Of a stretch of DNA of 46,503 bases, positions 1-7,941 are shown piece after piece. The notes beneath the pieces are model-generated. The model had not been told where the DNA came from. It did not search any database and was given only the letters and a program-made list of their open reading frames with translations. Within the stretch, counting starts at the first letter, position 1. Every line of letters begins with the position of its first letter. The stretch comes from an uncultured Akkermansia sp. (GTDB taxonomy: Bacteria; Verrucomicrobiota; Verrucomicrobiia; Verrucomicrobiales; Akkermansiaceae): assembly GCA_904501955.1 (NCBI GenBank), contig CAJGCY010000003.1, positions 1 through 46,503 of the forward strand. The letters are read 5' to 3'. A program made the position numbers and the translations under genes.

Positions 1-236
1 CCTTCTGTCAGGTCATTCCCGACCTTCTGCGTGGGGGAATCCGGTGTAATCAGCTCCGGGTGCTCTCTCTCCAGCTCTTCGAGCTCACGGTACATGGCAT
101 CATACTCAGCATCCGTAATTTCCGGTTGAGCCTGAGCATAGTACAGCTCATTATTGTGCCTGATGATTCTGCAAAGCTCCTCGTAGCGATTGAGGAAAGG
201 CTGCTGTTGTTCGGCGGCGAATTCAAAGAGATCCAT
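1..236 (-). CDS. ligA: NAD-dependent DNA ligase, N-terminal fragment (runs off left edge)
   Basis: Only the first 78 residues lie in the window. They match the Ia/adenylation start of NAD-dependent DNA ligases: a YY pair near residues 32-33, the ITDAEYD motif at 40-46, then an ELEREHPEL helix and TPDSPTQKVG at 64-73. In LigA this region binds the nicotinamide mononucleotide part of NAD and is needed for self-adenylation; the enzyme seals nicks in replication and repair. I chose ATG 236; an in-frame ATG lies two codons upstream at 242. Either start overlaps the 3' end of the PHP phosphatase gene (stop at 223-225), so the two are probably translationally coupled. No clear Shine-Dalgarno is visible. 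The catalytic lysine and all later domains lie outside the window. Confidence 0.9.
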   Translation of the reverse strand, partial: MDLFEFAAEQQQPFLNRYEELCRIIRHNNELYYAQAQPEITDAEYDAMYRELEELEREHPELITPDSPTQKVGNDLTE

Positions 237-1050
237 AAGCATGAAGGGTGGCACCGCTGAGGGTGGTGTGTTCAAATTGGCGTAGTTCCGTGTCGGAAAG
301 GCGTTGAAGCAGCTCCAGAGCCTCATGCCAACCGCGGGACAAGTGTTCCGGGTAATGGGCATCGGAGTCGATGACGATGGGGATGCGGCGTTGCAGCAAC
401 TCACGGAGCAGGGGGATTGCCGGGTAAAGTTCTGCACAATGCTTATGCAGTCCGGCTGTGTTGATTTCTACCGCCATGGGGTGCTCCTCCAGCGCAGTGA
501 GCACCGGAGCATAGTAGCGCATCAAATCTCCCTCAGGCACGCGGCCCCATATTTTAACGAGGTCTATGTGCCCGACGATATCGAATAACCCGCTGTTTAC
601 CAGCTCCAGAACAGAGCCCCAGTACAGCGACCAGTCCTGTTCAACGGAGCCGGTGAGGCATTTGTTCGCATACACGGTGTCATCCACAGCCCCTCCGGTG
701 GGGAGATAGTGAACGGAGCCGATGAGATAGTCCGGAGAAAAACGGCGACGCAGCTCCTCAATATAAGGAGCAATACCGGGAATCCAATCACATTCCATGC
801 CACACAGAATGCTGAGCGGAGTGCCGGCTGCCGCAGCTTTGGCGCGGTTCACCCAGTCAATGTATTGCGGAAGTTCGGAACTGAGCATGCGCCAATCATC
901 AAAGGGCTCTCTGTCCGGCGGCATGGGGGCATGATCCGCTATACCATAGCAGTGCAACCCCAAGGCCAGGGCTTGTGCGACGTATGCCTCCGGCTCACCT
1001 TGCGCGTGCCGGCACAGTGGGGTATGGGTGTGATAATCCGTGCGCAACAT
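223..1050 (-). CDS. PHP-domain phosphatase, histidinol-phosphatase (HisJ/HisK) family
   Basis: The 275-residue product starts with the PHP metal-binding motif DYHTHTPLCRHA (His7 and His9). It goes on with GIADHAP, MECDWIPG, IGSVHYLP, GHIDLVK and SDAHYPEH, which supply the His/Asp ligands of the usual trinuclear metal site. Length and motif order fit the monofunctional PHP histidinol-phosphatases, which convert L-histidinol phosphate to histidinol in histidine synthesis. Other PHP phosphoesterases share these motifs and no his genes are nearby, so the substrate is an inference. The gene starts 6 bp after the preceding secreted-protein gene and its 3' end overlaps ligA, so it is probably in the same transcript. 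Confidence 0.83.
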   Translation of the reverse strand: MLRTDYHTHTPLCRHAQGEPEAYVAQALALGLHCYGIADHAPMPPDREPFDDWRMLSSELPQYIDWVNRAKAAAAGTPLSILCGMECDWIPGIAPYIEELRRRFSPDYLIGSVHYLPTGGAVDDTVYANKCLTGSVEQDWSLYWGSVLELVNSGLFDIVGHIDLVKIWGRVPEGDLMRYYAPVLTALEEHPMAVEINTAGLHKHCAELYPAIPLLRELLQRRIPIVIDSDAHYPEHLSRGWHEALELLQRLSDTELRQFEHTTLSGATLHAYGSL

Positions 1051-1056
1051 GGTGGC

Positions 1057-1809
1057 TTATGGCTTAAAAAACTTAATATAGCGCAGCAACAAGGCCTCCA
1101 AATCCGGGTCGCCGTAAAAACCCACCCCCTTGAGCCGCGTGAATTCGCTCTCCAAATCTTCTGTTACATGGGGTGCGCACGTTGGGGTGGTGTTCTCTGC
1201 TGTTTGCGCTATTTCATGTTGCAACTCCGAGTGGCGGGCGATGATGTCACGCAGGGCGGAGGCTGCATCTTTTGCTGTAGCGGAGTCCTGAGTTTTACGC
1301 AGCACGTAGAACGCATCGTCCTGCAATTGCTCTATTTTTTCATACGCCTGAGCCAATGGGTCACCAGGGGCTTCATCCGGATACTCCTCCTCCGCCAGTA
1401 ATTTGTTCAATTGCTCCGCCAACAGAGCGGAGTCAAAGGCTCCTGCCTGCTGTAACTCATTCACTCGCGGTATGTAACTTTGGGTGATATGAGTGAGGGC
1501 TGTCATTTGCGTCGTGATGATAAGCGTGGTTTCGGCATCGAAGGGCAATTTTTCCAACTCTGACAGATAGGCCTGCATGCTCTCACGGCATTTTGCCAAC
1601 TCTGCAGCTGCTGCATCTGCCGTTGCCGTATCAGTAATGGTGCGCAAAATGTCATCCATTCGTCGAGCCTCGGCAATCAGCTTATTGCACAGCGATTCGG
1701 TATCCTGCACCGCGGAGGAGGTGAGGGGCGGCGGCACAGCTGCAGCATCCCGCGCCTCCATGGGCAGGCTGAGCATGAATACTGCAAGTAATGTGCCGGT
1801 TATCCGCAT
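1057..1809 (-). CDS. Secreted protein of unknown function with internal repeat
   Basis: The 250-residue product has a short hydrophobic N-terminus (residues 5-16) that looks like a signal peptide ending near the AAA at 22-24. I recognise no enzyme domain. Two stretches resemble each other: residues 52-83 (LRTITDTATADAAA core) and 166-197 (LRKTQDSATAKDAA core). Each is a predicted helical, Ala-rich unit, so the protein looks like tandem helical repeats. Alanine- and glutamate-rich helices dominate the rest. It sits 14 bp downstream of sufD and 6 bp upstream of the PHP phosphatase, so it is probably cotranscribed with them. Nothing in the sequence ties it to Fe-S assembly. It may be a periplasmic helical-bundle protein. 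Confidence 0.75.
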   Translation of the reverse strand: MRITGTLLAVFMLSLPMEARDAAAVPPPLTSSAVQDTESLCNKLIAEARRMDDILRTITDTATADAAAAELAKCRESMQAYLSELEKLPFDAETTLIITTQMTALTHITQSYIPRVNELQQAGAFDSALLAEQLNKLLAEEEYPDEAPGDPLAQAYEKIEQLQDDAFYVLRKTQDSATAKDAASALRDIIARHSELQHEIAQTAENTTPTCAPHVTEDLESEFTRLKGVGFYGDPDLEALLLRYIKFFKP

Positions 1810-1823
1810 ATATCAGTATGGTG

Positions 1824-2969
1824 TTATTCTACGGAGGATTCCCCTTCCGTGCCACGGGCAAAACGCTGATACGCATCATTCAGGAATCCGCTGCTGATTT
1901 GCTCGTAAGCCTCGTTGCGGGGAATTCCGCGTGAGCACAGGTAAAAGAGCGTTTCCTCATCTACCGGTGAGCTGGCACTGCCGTGGGAGCAACGCACTCT
2001 GTCCGCCAATATCTCCAATCCCGGCAATGAATGCACGCCAGCCTTCTCGCTGAGTAAAAGATTACGGTTTGCTTGGTAGGCATCCGTTTGGTGGGCGCCT
2101 TCTTCTACGCGTATGTTGCCCGCAAAAATGGCTGTTGCATGATCATCCACCACGTTTTTGTAGAGAAGATTGCTGTATGCGCCTCCCACATGGTGAATTT
2201 GCTTGGTGTGCTGGTCGAGCACGGAATTCCCGGATAACTTGTTGGCGGAATAGAGCTCTACGGAGGTACCTTCCGCCGAGCTGTAGATTTCCGCCACGGT
2301 TTCTTCGCGTCCCCATTGGTGAGCAGCATGGCCGGTGAAGTGATTCACCTTTCCCCCCATGTTTTGAATGTTGGTGATGCACATGTAGCGAGCTGCGCCT
2401 GAGCTGCGCAACTCCACATGAAGCTCTGCGCCTTCCGCTACTTGGATGTTGCGAGTGACGAAGAGGGTCGCGTTCTCGCCATGTCCCTCATGGTGCTCAA
2501 TTACATGGGCTTTAACCCCGGGAGCAACCATAATGAAGGTGGACGGTGTGTACACGCCCTCCGCCTCATAGTGCAGGCAAATGGGTTCTTTCGTGCTCTC
2601 TTCGATGTAGAGCACATAGCCTTCACCGAAGCGAGCGAGGTGCATCCCCAAAAGGGCGTCGGAGCCGATGCTGGGCATCAGCATTTCCGTTTGCAGCAAG
2701 TCCTCATCATCCTTTGAGACGGCAACCGCAGCGCCGTTATCGTGAGTCACGGTGGCTCGCCCCTGTGAGCAGTCTGAGCTTTGCAGCACGTCCGCCAGAG
2801 CAGTTGCAAATTTGTTGGGTGAGCCGTAACGCCAATCTTCGTTCAGCTTGTTCGGCAGCTGAGCTGTCTCAAATCGGGTGGTGCTTTCCTGCAACGCCGT
2901 GCGCAGTTTGGCCTCCGCCTCTGCCAGAGCAAAGGCTTCTTCCATGCTTAAGTTTTGAGAAAAATCCAT
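1824..2969 (-). CDS. sufD: Fe-S cluster assembly scaffold subunit SufD
   Basis: The 381-residue product is paralogous to SufB. It has the SufBD right-handed beta-helix core and a typical C-terminal end: the GLEILADRVRCSHGSASSPV segment carries the conserved CSHG motif, followed by DEETLFYLCSRGI. SufD pairs with SufB in the SufBC2D complex, which builds Fe-S clusters in the cytosol and is favoured under iron limitation or oxidative stress. The N-terminal region is variable, as usual in this family. The gene begins 18 bp after sufB and belongs to the sufC-sufB-sufD run. No sufS, sufE or sufU follows, so the cysteine desulfurase must lie elsewhere. Confidence 0.92.
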   Translation of the reverse strand: MDFSQNLSMEEAFALAEAEAKLRTALQESTTRFETAQLPNKLNEDWRYGSPNKFATALADVLQSSDCSQGRATVTHDNGAAVAVSKDDEDLLQTEMLMPSIGSDALLGMHLARFGEGYVLYIEESTKEPICLHYEAEGVYTPSTFIMVAPGVKAHVIEHHEGHGENATLFVTRNIQVAEGAELHVELRSSGAARYMCITNIQNMGGKVNHFTGHAAHQWGREETVAEIYSSAEGTSVELYSANKLSGNSVLDQHTKQIHHVGGAYSNLLYKNVVDDHATAIFAGNIRVEEGAHQTDAYQANRNLLLSEKAGVHSLPGLEILADRVRCSHGSASSPVDEETLFYLCSRGIPRNEAYEQISSGFLNDAYQRFARGTEGESSVE

Positions 2970-2987
2970 AATATTGCAACGTTCCGG

Positions 2988-4391
2988 TTAACCGACGGAA
3001 TCCTCCATTTCCAAATCAATCAAGCGACGTAACTCCACGGAATACTCCATGGGGAACTCTTTTACCAAATCATTGATAAAGCCATTGACAGCCAAGCTCA
3101 TAGACTGCGCACGCGTCAGACCTCGCTGCTGGAGGTAGAAGAGCATTTCCTCATCCACCTGCGATACGGAGGCCTCATGCTGCACGGCGGAAGCATTACC
3201 GTGCACGCTGATGGCGGGATACGTATCGGTACGGCTGGCGGGATTGATGAGCAGGGCATCACACTCCGTGCTGTTGCGGCACCCTTTCATGCCTTTGAGC
3301 ACATTGACTTCACCGCGATAACTGGCTCGCCCGCGGCCTATGGAAATGGACTTGGCCACGATGTTGGAGGTCGTTTCCGGTGCAGCGTGTATCATGCGTG
3401 CTCCGGTATCCTGCAATTGACCATCATGAGCCAAGGAGATGCTTACCACCTCACCGCGGGCGCGGCGCCCCTTGAGCACCACTGCCGGGTATTTCATGGT
3501 AAGTCCGGAGCCGATGTTGCAGTCAATCCAGCGAATTTCCGCATCCTCCATCGCGAGACCGCGCTGAATCACCAGGTTATACACGTTGGTAGCCCAGTTC
3601 TGAACCGTTACATATTGAATTTTTGCGCCTTTGAGCGCCACGAGCTCCACAACGCCGGAGTGCAGGGTTGCGGAGTCATATTTGGGTGCCGTGCAACCCT
3701 CCATGTACATGAGCTCTGCGCCTTCATCTGCAATGATGAGCGTGCGCTCGAACTGCCCCATGCTTTCGGAGTTGATGCGGAAGTACGCTTGCAGCGGTTG
3801 CTCCAATTTCACCCCTTTGGGCACATAAATAAAGGAACCTCCGGAGAATGCTGCATGGTTCAGTGCGGAGAATTTATTGTCCGTCACGGGAATCACCTTA
3901 CCGAACCATGGGCGGAATATGTGCTCATACTCTTTAAGGCCCTCCGTAGAGTTCACGAAGATGACGCCTTTCTTGCTGAGCTCCTCGCGCATGTTATTAT
4001 ACGCAGTTTCGGAGTCGTACTGGGCATCCACGCCTGCCAAAAAAGCGCGTTCTTGCTCCGGCACACCGAGTCGCTCAAAGGTGCGCTTCACGTCATCGGG
4101 TACTTCATCCCAGTCTTTGTACGGGGCTGTACCGTGGGCGAGATAGTAGCGGATTTTATCGAAATCCAAATCGTTGATGCCCTCAGGAGCCCAGTGGGTG
4201 GGCATGGGCATCTCATTGAACTTGCGCAAGGCATCTTTGCGGAACTCGCGGAGCCAATCCGGCTCACCTTTGGCATCACATATGTAGTCAATGGTCTCCT
4301 CAGTGAGCCCGTAACCGGCATCAAAACGGTGATTTTCGGGGAAGGAAAACTCGCCGCGTGTGTCTATCTGGAAGGGGGATTCATCCATCAC
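2988..4391 (-). CDS. sufB: Fe-S cluster assembly scaffold subunit SufB
   Basis: The 467-residue product has the usual SufB length. Visible hallmarks are YGLTEETIDYI near residue 27, HWAPEGINDLDFDKIRYY, FSALNHAAFSGGSFIYVPKG, YMEGCTAP, and the C-terminal segment GCRNSTECDALLINP followed by VQHEASVSQVDEEMLFYLQQ. The C-terminal Cys and Glu residues lie in the region proposed for nascent cluster assembly in SufB. The start codon overlaps the sufC stop (stop at 4388-4390, ATG at 4391-4389), which suggests translational coupling. An antisense reading frame of over 400 codons covers this gene but has no protein-like motifs and is a shadow. Confidence 0.95.
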   Translation of the reverse strand: MMDESPFQIDTRGEFSFPENHRFDAGYGLTEETIDYICDAKGEPDWLREFRKDALRKFNEMPMPTHWAPEGINDLDFDKIRYYLAHGTAPYKDWDEVPDDVKRTFERLGVPEQERAFLAGVDAQYDSETAYNNMREELSKKGVIFVNSTEGLKEYEHIFRPWFGKVIPVTDNKFSALNHAAFSGGSFIYVPKGVKLEQPLQAYFRINSESMGQFERTLIIADEGAELMYMEGCTAPKYDSATLHSGVVELVALKGAKIQYVTVQNWATNVYNLVIQRGLAMEDAEIRWIDCNIGSGLTMKYPAVVLKGRRARGEVVSISLAHDGQLQDTGARMIHAAPETTSNIVAKSISIGRGRASYRGEVNVLKGMKGCRNSTECDALLINPASRTDTYPAISVHGNASAVQHEASVSQVDEEMLFYLQQRGLTRAQSMSLAVNGFINDLVKEFPMEYSVELRRLIDLEMEDSVG

Positions 4392-5134
4392 TCTTCAGTC
4401 TTAATAAAATCAAACCCTTTCTCCTCAATTTGCTCCACCAGCTCATACCCGGCTGTGCGCACGATGCGCCCTTTGTAGAGCACATGTACCACATCCGGAC
4501 GTATGTAGTCCAGCAGGCGCTTGTAGTGGGTAATGATCATGAAGCTGCGGAACGGCGCTCTCATGGCATTGACTCCCTCTGACACGATTCGGAGGGCATC
4601 CACATCCAATCCGCTGTCCGTCTCATCCAAGATGGCGTAACTCGGGTTAAGCATCATCATCTGCAGGATGTCATTGCGCTTCTTTTCACCGCCGGAGAAG
4701 CCTTCATTGACGGCTCGCGCCGTGAAGCGCGGGTCCATGTCCAAGCTCTTCATCTTGGCGCGCATATCCTTGTAAAAGGCCACGGCGTCAATCTCTTCAC
4801 CCTTGGGAAGTCGCGCCTGCAGGGCAGCGCGCATAAAGTTTGCATTGGTCACGCCGGGTACCTCCACAGGGTACTGGAATGCCAAGAAGAGTCCGGCGCG
4901 GCTGCGCTCATCCACGCTCATGGCAAATAAGTCCTGACCATCCAGCTCAGCAGAGCCGGATATTACCTCATAATCCGGATGGCCGCACAGCACCTTGGAG
5001 AGCGTGCTCTTGCCGGAACCGTTAGGCCCCATAATGGCATGCACCTCACCCTTAGGCAGTTCCAGGTTGATACCGTTGAGAATCGTGGCGCCATCCTTGA
5101 CGCGTGCGTGTAGATCTTTAATGATGAGACTCAT
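4388..5134 (-). CDS. sufC: Fe-S cluster assembly ATPase SufC
   Basis: This is a 248-residue ABC-type ATPase. Walker A is GPNGSGKST at residues 36-44, the signature FSGGEKKRN lies at about 147-155, and Walker B with the SufC-typical ETDSGLD continuation lies at 167-177. SufC powers conformational changes of the SufBD scaffold and has no membrane partner. The frame stays open 13 codons further upstream, but MSLIIKDLHARV is the family-like start, so ATG 5134 is preferred. From that start the gene still overlaps the 3' end of the Fur-family regulator by 17 nt. It overlaps sufB at its own 3' end. Confidence 0.95.
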   Translation of the reverse strand: MSLIIKDLHARVKDGATILNGINLELPKGEVHAIMGPNGSGKSTLSKVLCGHPDYEVISGSAELDGQDLFAMSVDERSRAGLFLAFQYPVEVPGVTNANFMRAALQARLPKGEEIDAVAFYKDMRAKMKSLDMDPRFTARAVNEGFSGGEKKRNDILQMMMLNPSYAILDETDSGLDVDALRIVSEGVNAMRAPFRSFMIITHYKRLLDYIRPDVVHVLYKGRIVRTAGYELVEQIEEKGFDFIKTEE

Positions 5135-5594
5135 GTTCGTGTTCTGAAAAATACTTATCGGGAATGCAACCATGCAGGTAAGCCTCCATTGTGTCCACGG
5201 TCACGCCCTCCGGCAGGTCGAAGACATCCTCCGGCGTCAATCCCTGTTTTAACTGCACATCAATGACCTTTTGACTGCGGTCATCCATCAGGTGTATGTG
5301 CGGCACCACATTCGGACAATAGCGCGCAGGTCCGTTATCCGGATGCAGGTGGTTAACGAGTTTGGCTTCCACCAACGCTTCCAAGCTGTTGTAAATGGTT
5401 GCCAGTGATATGCCGGGCATCATCCCCTTAGCCCTTTCATATATTTGGGCTGCCGTAGGGTGATCATCGGATTCTATGAGTACGTCTATCACGACTCTGC
5501 GCTGGCGGGTCATTCGCAAGCGGGCACAACGCATCATGAACGCAGGTGTCACGTTGCGCTTACAGCTGTTTTGAGCGTCTGAGGTCTTTTGCAT
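5118..5594 (-). CDS. Fur-family transcriptional regulator heading the suf operon
   Basis: The 158-residue product has a Fur/PerR-type winged helix: TRQRRVVIDVLIES at 29-42, HPTAAQIYERAK at 45-56, and the recognition segment ISLATIYNSLEALVEAKLV at 62-80. The dimerisation domain keeps PHIHLMD (98-104) in place of the usual HHHLxC, and the CxxC pairs that hold structural zinc in many Fur proteins are absent. The tail is His/Glu-rich (HEHESHH). By position it probably controls sufCBD in response to iron, peroxide or Fe-S status, but that is inferred. It is the first gene after a good promoter at 5633-5661. The annotated ATG has no well-spaced Shine-Dalgarno. Confidence 0.88.
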   Translation of the reverse strand: MQKTSDAQNSCKRNVTPAFMMRCARLRMTRQRRVVIDVLIESDDHPTAAQIYERAKGMMPGISLATIYNSLEALVEAKLVNHLHPDNGPARYCPNVVPHIHLMDDRSQKVIDVQLKQGLTPEDVFDLPEGVTVDTMEAYLHGCIPDKYFSEHEHESHH

Positions 5595-5632
5595 ACTTGT
5601 TTAGTGGGAGCTTACAGGCCTCCTGTGCGCAC

Positions 5633-5661
5633 ATTATAACGGTTCAAAGACTATTTAGCAA
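5633..5661 (-). promoter_or_regulatory. Promoter of the fur-sufCBD operon
   Basis: Read on the minus strand, a -35 box TTGCTA (5661-5656) is followed by a 17-nt spacer and a consensus -10 box TATAAT (5638-5633). The leader is about 30 nt and carries AGGAGGCCT roughly 25 nt before the ATG, too far for a normal Shine-Dalgarno. The divergent argJ start lies about 120 nt away, so this interval is where the Fur-like protein might bind. Confidence 0.7.
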
Positions 5662-5778
5662 GGCAAAAACGCGCAGTAATTGTGCAAGTCTTGTCAGCAA
5701 AGCGCGTTTTTTGCTTGCAGAATGCCTGTGTATGTGGCAAAATGCGTGGGTACAGAGCAGAAACTCGGATTCATTATT

Positions 5779-7035
5779 ATGTCAATTGGCACATACAAAG
5801 AGATTGAGGGCGGCGTTACCGTCGCGAAGGGATATGTGGCAAACGCGTTGGCTTGCGGTATTAAGAAGCCGACAGCCACACGCTTGGATCTTGCGCTGGT
5901 TTATTCTACTTTACCGACAACTTCTTCCGGCACGTTTACAACAAACAGAGTACGCGCAGCTTGCGTGCGCGTGAGTCAGAATCATCTCCGCCGTGGCAAT
6001 GTGCGCGCCGTTGTTGCCAACAGTGGCAATGCGAATGCCTGCACGGGTGCGGATGGCGTAGCTGTAGCACGTAAGGAGTGTTCCATCGTTGCCAAGGAGC
6101 TTGGACTCAAGCCCTCAGAGGTAGCTGTTTGTTCCACCGGCGTTATCGGCTTGCCGATGCCCATGGTGCGCATCGAGCCGAGGTTGCCCGAGCTCTGTCA
6201 AAATCTGAGCGCAGAGAAGGGGCATGACGTCGCCTCCGCCATCATCACCAGTGACACCCGTGAGAAGGAGGTCGCTGTTGAGGTTGAGATTAACGGGCAA
6301 ATCGTGCGCATCGGTTCCTGCTGCAAGGGTGCCGGCATGATTGCTCCCTGCATGGCGACCATGATTTGCTTGGTATGCACGGATGCAGCCGTTAAGCGTG
6401 AAGACTTGGACAACATCGTGAAGGACGGTGTATCCAAAACCTTCAATCGTATCACCATTGACGGTGACATGAGCACCAATGATACATGCTTGGTCATGGC
6501 TAACGGTGCTTCCGGCGTAGAGCTTGCCCCCGGCACCCCCGGTTGGGAGACTTTTGTGGAGGCGCTGCATTATGTGCTCATGGAGCAGGCAAAGCGCATT
6601 GTGCAGGACGGTGAGCGTGTGACCAAGTTCGTGACGGTACAGGTGGAGGGTGCACCCTCTGCCGCTGAAGCCAAGCGTGTGGCTGAAGGTGTAGCGAAAT
6701 CCGCACTCGTCAAGAGCTCTTGGAATGGTGGTGACCCGAACTGGGGCCGCATCATCCATGCCGTCGGTTATAGCGGCATGCGCGTCAAGGAGGAGAAAGT
6801 GGATATCGACATTGCCGGCTTGCCTGCTTGCCGTGGAGGTGTGCAAACGGATACCCCCAGTGATGACCTGCGTGAGCGCGTGCAAGCCCGTGAGTTTGTG
6901 GTGCGCATCAACCTGAACCTCGGTAGCCATGAATATGTGGTATACACGACGGACCTCTCACCGGAGTACGTCGACTTCAACCGTTCAGAATACGCCTACT
7001 GGAATCAGGCGAAACAAGACGGTTTGACTCGCTGA
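5779..7035 (+). CDS. argJ: Bifunctional ornithine acetyltransferase / N-acetylglutamate synthase
   Basis: The 418-residue product is ArgJ. It transfers acetyl from N-acetylornithine to glutamate (and may use acetyl-CoA) in cyclic arginine synthesis. The self-cleavage motif KGAGMIAPCMATM begins at residue 183; Thr194 is expected to become the N-terminal nucleophile of the beta chain. Other family segments are NSGNANACTG, CSTGVIGLPMP, TSDTREKE, RITIDGDMSTNDTCL, WGRIIHAVGYSG and a C-terminal YTTDLSPEYV. The frame is open 33 codons upstream, but that part is not ArgJ-like, so ATG 5779 (MSIGTYKEIEGGV) is preferred. The window also holds argD, the next-to-adjacent step, at 28.1-29.4 kb. A strong hairpin follows the stop. 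Confidence 0.95.
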   Translation: MSIGTYKEIEGGVTVAKGYVANALACGIKKPTATRLDLALVYSTLPTTSSGTFTTNRVRAACVRVSQNHLRRGNVRAVVANSGNANACTGADGVAVARKECSIVAKELGLKPSEVAVCSTGVIGLPMPMVRIEPRLPELCQNLSAEKGHDVASAIITSDTREKEVAVEVEINGQIVRIGSCCKGAGMIAPCMATMICLVCTDAAVKREDLDNIVKDGVSKTFNRITIDGDMSTNDTCLVMANGASGVELAPGTPGWETFVEALHYVLMEQAKRIVQDGERVTKFVTVQVEGAPSAAEAKRVAEGVAKSALVKSSWNGGDPNWGRIIHAVGYSGMRVKEEKVDIDIAGLPACRGGVQTDTPSDDLRERVQAREFVVRINLNLGSHEYVVYTTDLSPEYVDFNRSEYAYWNQAKQDGLTR

Positions 7036-7041
7036 TTTTCA

Positions 7042-7088
7042 GAAAAGGATGGCAAGGCTATGCAAAAATACCTTGCCATCCTCTTTCT
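7042..7088 (+). terminator. Rho-independent-type terminator after argJ
   Basis: A perfect 12-bp inverted repeat (AGGATGGCAAGG at 7046-7057, CCTTGCCATCCT at 7071-7082) encloses a 13-nt loop. It is extended by A/T pairs and followed by CTTTCT. The T-tract is short, but the position 11 nt after the argJ stop fits a terminator. Confidence 0.75.
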
Positions 7089-7120
7089 GCTGTGTTATAT
7101 ATAATTAAACAGCATTTTAT

Positions 7121-7900
7121 ATGTCAAGGACAGCTATTATCAGCGATATTCACTCAAATTATCACGCCATATATGCCGTGATGACGGATGCCTTTGAGCA
7201 CGAGCGCTGCACAGAGGTTGCCTGTTTGGGCGATATAGTGGGGTATAACGCATACCCTTCCACCTGTCTTGACTACATACGCCAGCTGAATTGCCCGGTA
7301 GTGAAGGGGAACCATGATGAGGAAGTGGTGAACCCTCGATACGAAAAAATGAACGATTTGGCGAGAGAAGCCATGGAGTGGACCGTGCGCCAGCTCAGCG
7401 AAGAGCAGCTGCAGTGGCTCGCTAGGCTGCAATACCAGCGCATTGTTCGCCCCAGCGGGGGCGGCGCGTCGTCTTTTACCATCGTTCATTCCACTTTGGA
7501 TCAACCCAAAGCGTGGAATTACATCATCAACGCGAATGATGCTGCGGGCAACTTCTCGCGGCAGTTTTCACAGCTTTGCTTCCATGGACATACGCACGTG
7601 CCCAAGGTGTACATGTGGGACGGCAGACACTCTGTGGAGGATTTTGATGTAAAACACCGTTTGGTGATGAATGGGTACACTGAATTACAACCCGACCCGA
7701 GGTTTAAGTATTTCATCAATGTCGGTTCCGTCGGGCAGCCGCGTGACAATGACCCCCGCGCGTGCTACGCCATCTATGATTCGGATGCGAATCTGGTCAT
7801 CCTCAAGCGGGTGGAGTATGATATTGCCGGAGCACAAGCAGCCATTGCGGAGGCCGGATTACCCTCCTATTTGGCCGAGCGACTCGGGCGAGGGTGCTGA
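7121..7900 (+). CDS. Calcineurin-like metallophosphoesterase (YfcE/MJ0936-like)
   Basis: The 259-residue cytosolic protein has the full set of metallophosphoesterase motifs: SDIHSN at residues 8-13 (Asp and His metal ligands), GDIVGYN, KGNHDEE and HGHTHVPKV near the C-terminal third, followed by NVGSVGQPRD, which is common in this subfamily. Such enzymes hydrolyse phosphomonoesters or diesters with a dinuclear metal centre; the natural substrate cannot be read from the sequence. A TATAAT-like box at 7100-7105 lies 15 nt before the ATG, but no convincing -35 box is visible. The gene follows the argJ terminator and precedes an LptF/G-type permease. Confidence 0.85.
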   Translation: MSRTAIISDIHSNYHAIYAVMTDAFEHERCTEVACLGDIVGYNAYPSTCLDYIRQLNCPVVKGNHDEEVVNPRYEKMNDLAREAMEWTVRQLSEEQLQWLARLQYQRIVRPSGGGASSFTIVHSTLDQPKAWNYIINANDAAGNFSRQFSQLCFHGHTHVPKVYMWDGRHSVEDFDVKHRLVMNGYTELQPDPRFKYFINVGSVGQPRDNDPRACYAIYDSDANLVILKRVEYDIAGAQAAIAEAGLPSYLAERLGRGC

Positions 7901-7941
7901 TAAGATGTAGCAACTAATGATAAACTCAGGAGAGCGCACAC

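Noticed and set aside
3177..4478. Plus-strand open frame of 433 codons.
   Set aside because: Antisense to sufB, which has unmistakable SufB motifs and standard length.
5680..5778. N-terminal extension of argJ by 33 codons.
   Set aside because: The extension is Cys-rich and unlike ArgJ proteins; the family N-terminus begins at the ATG at 5779.
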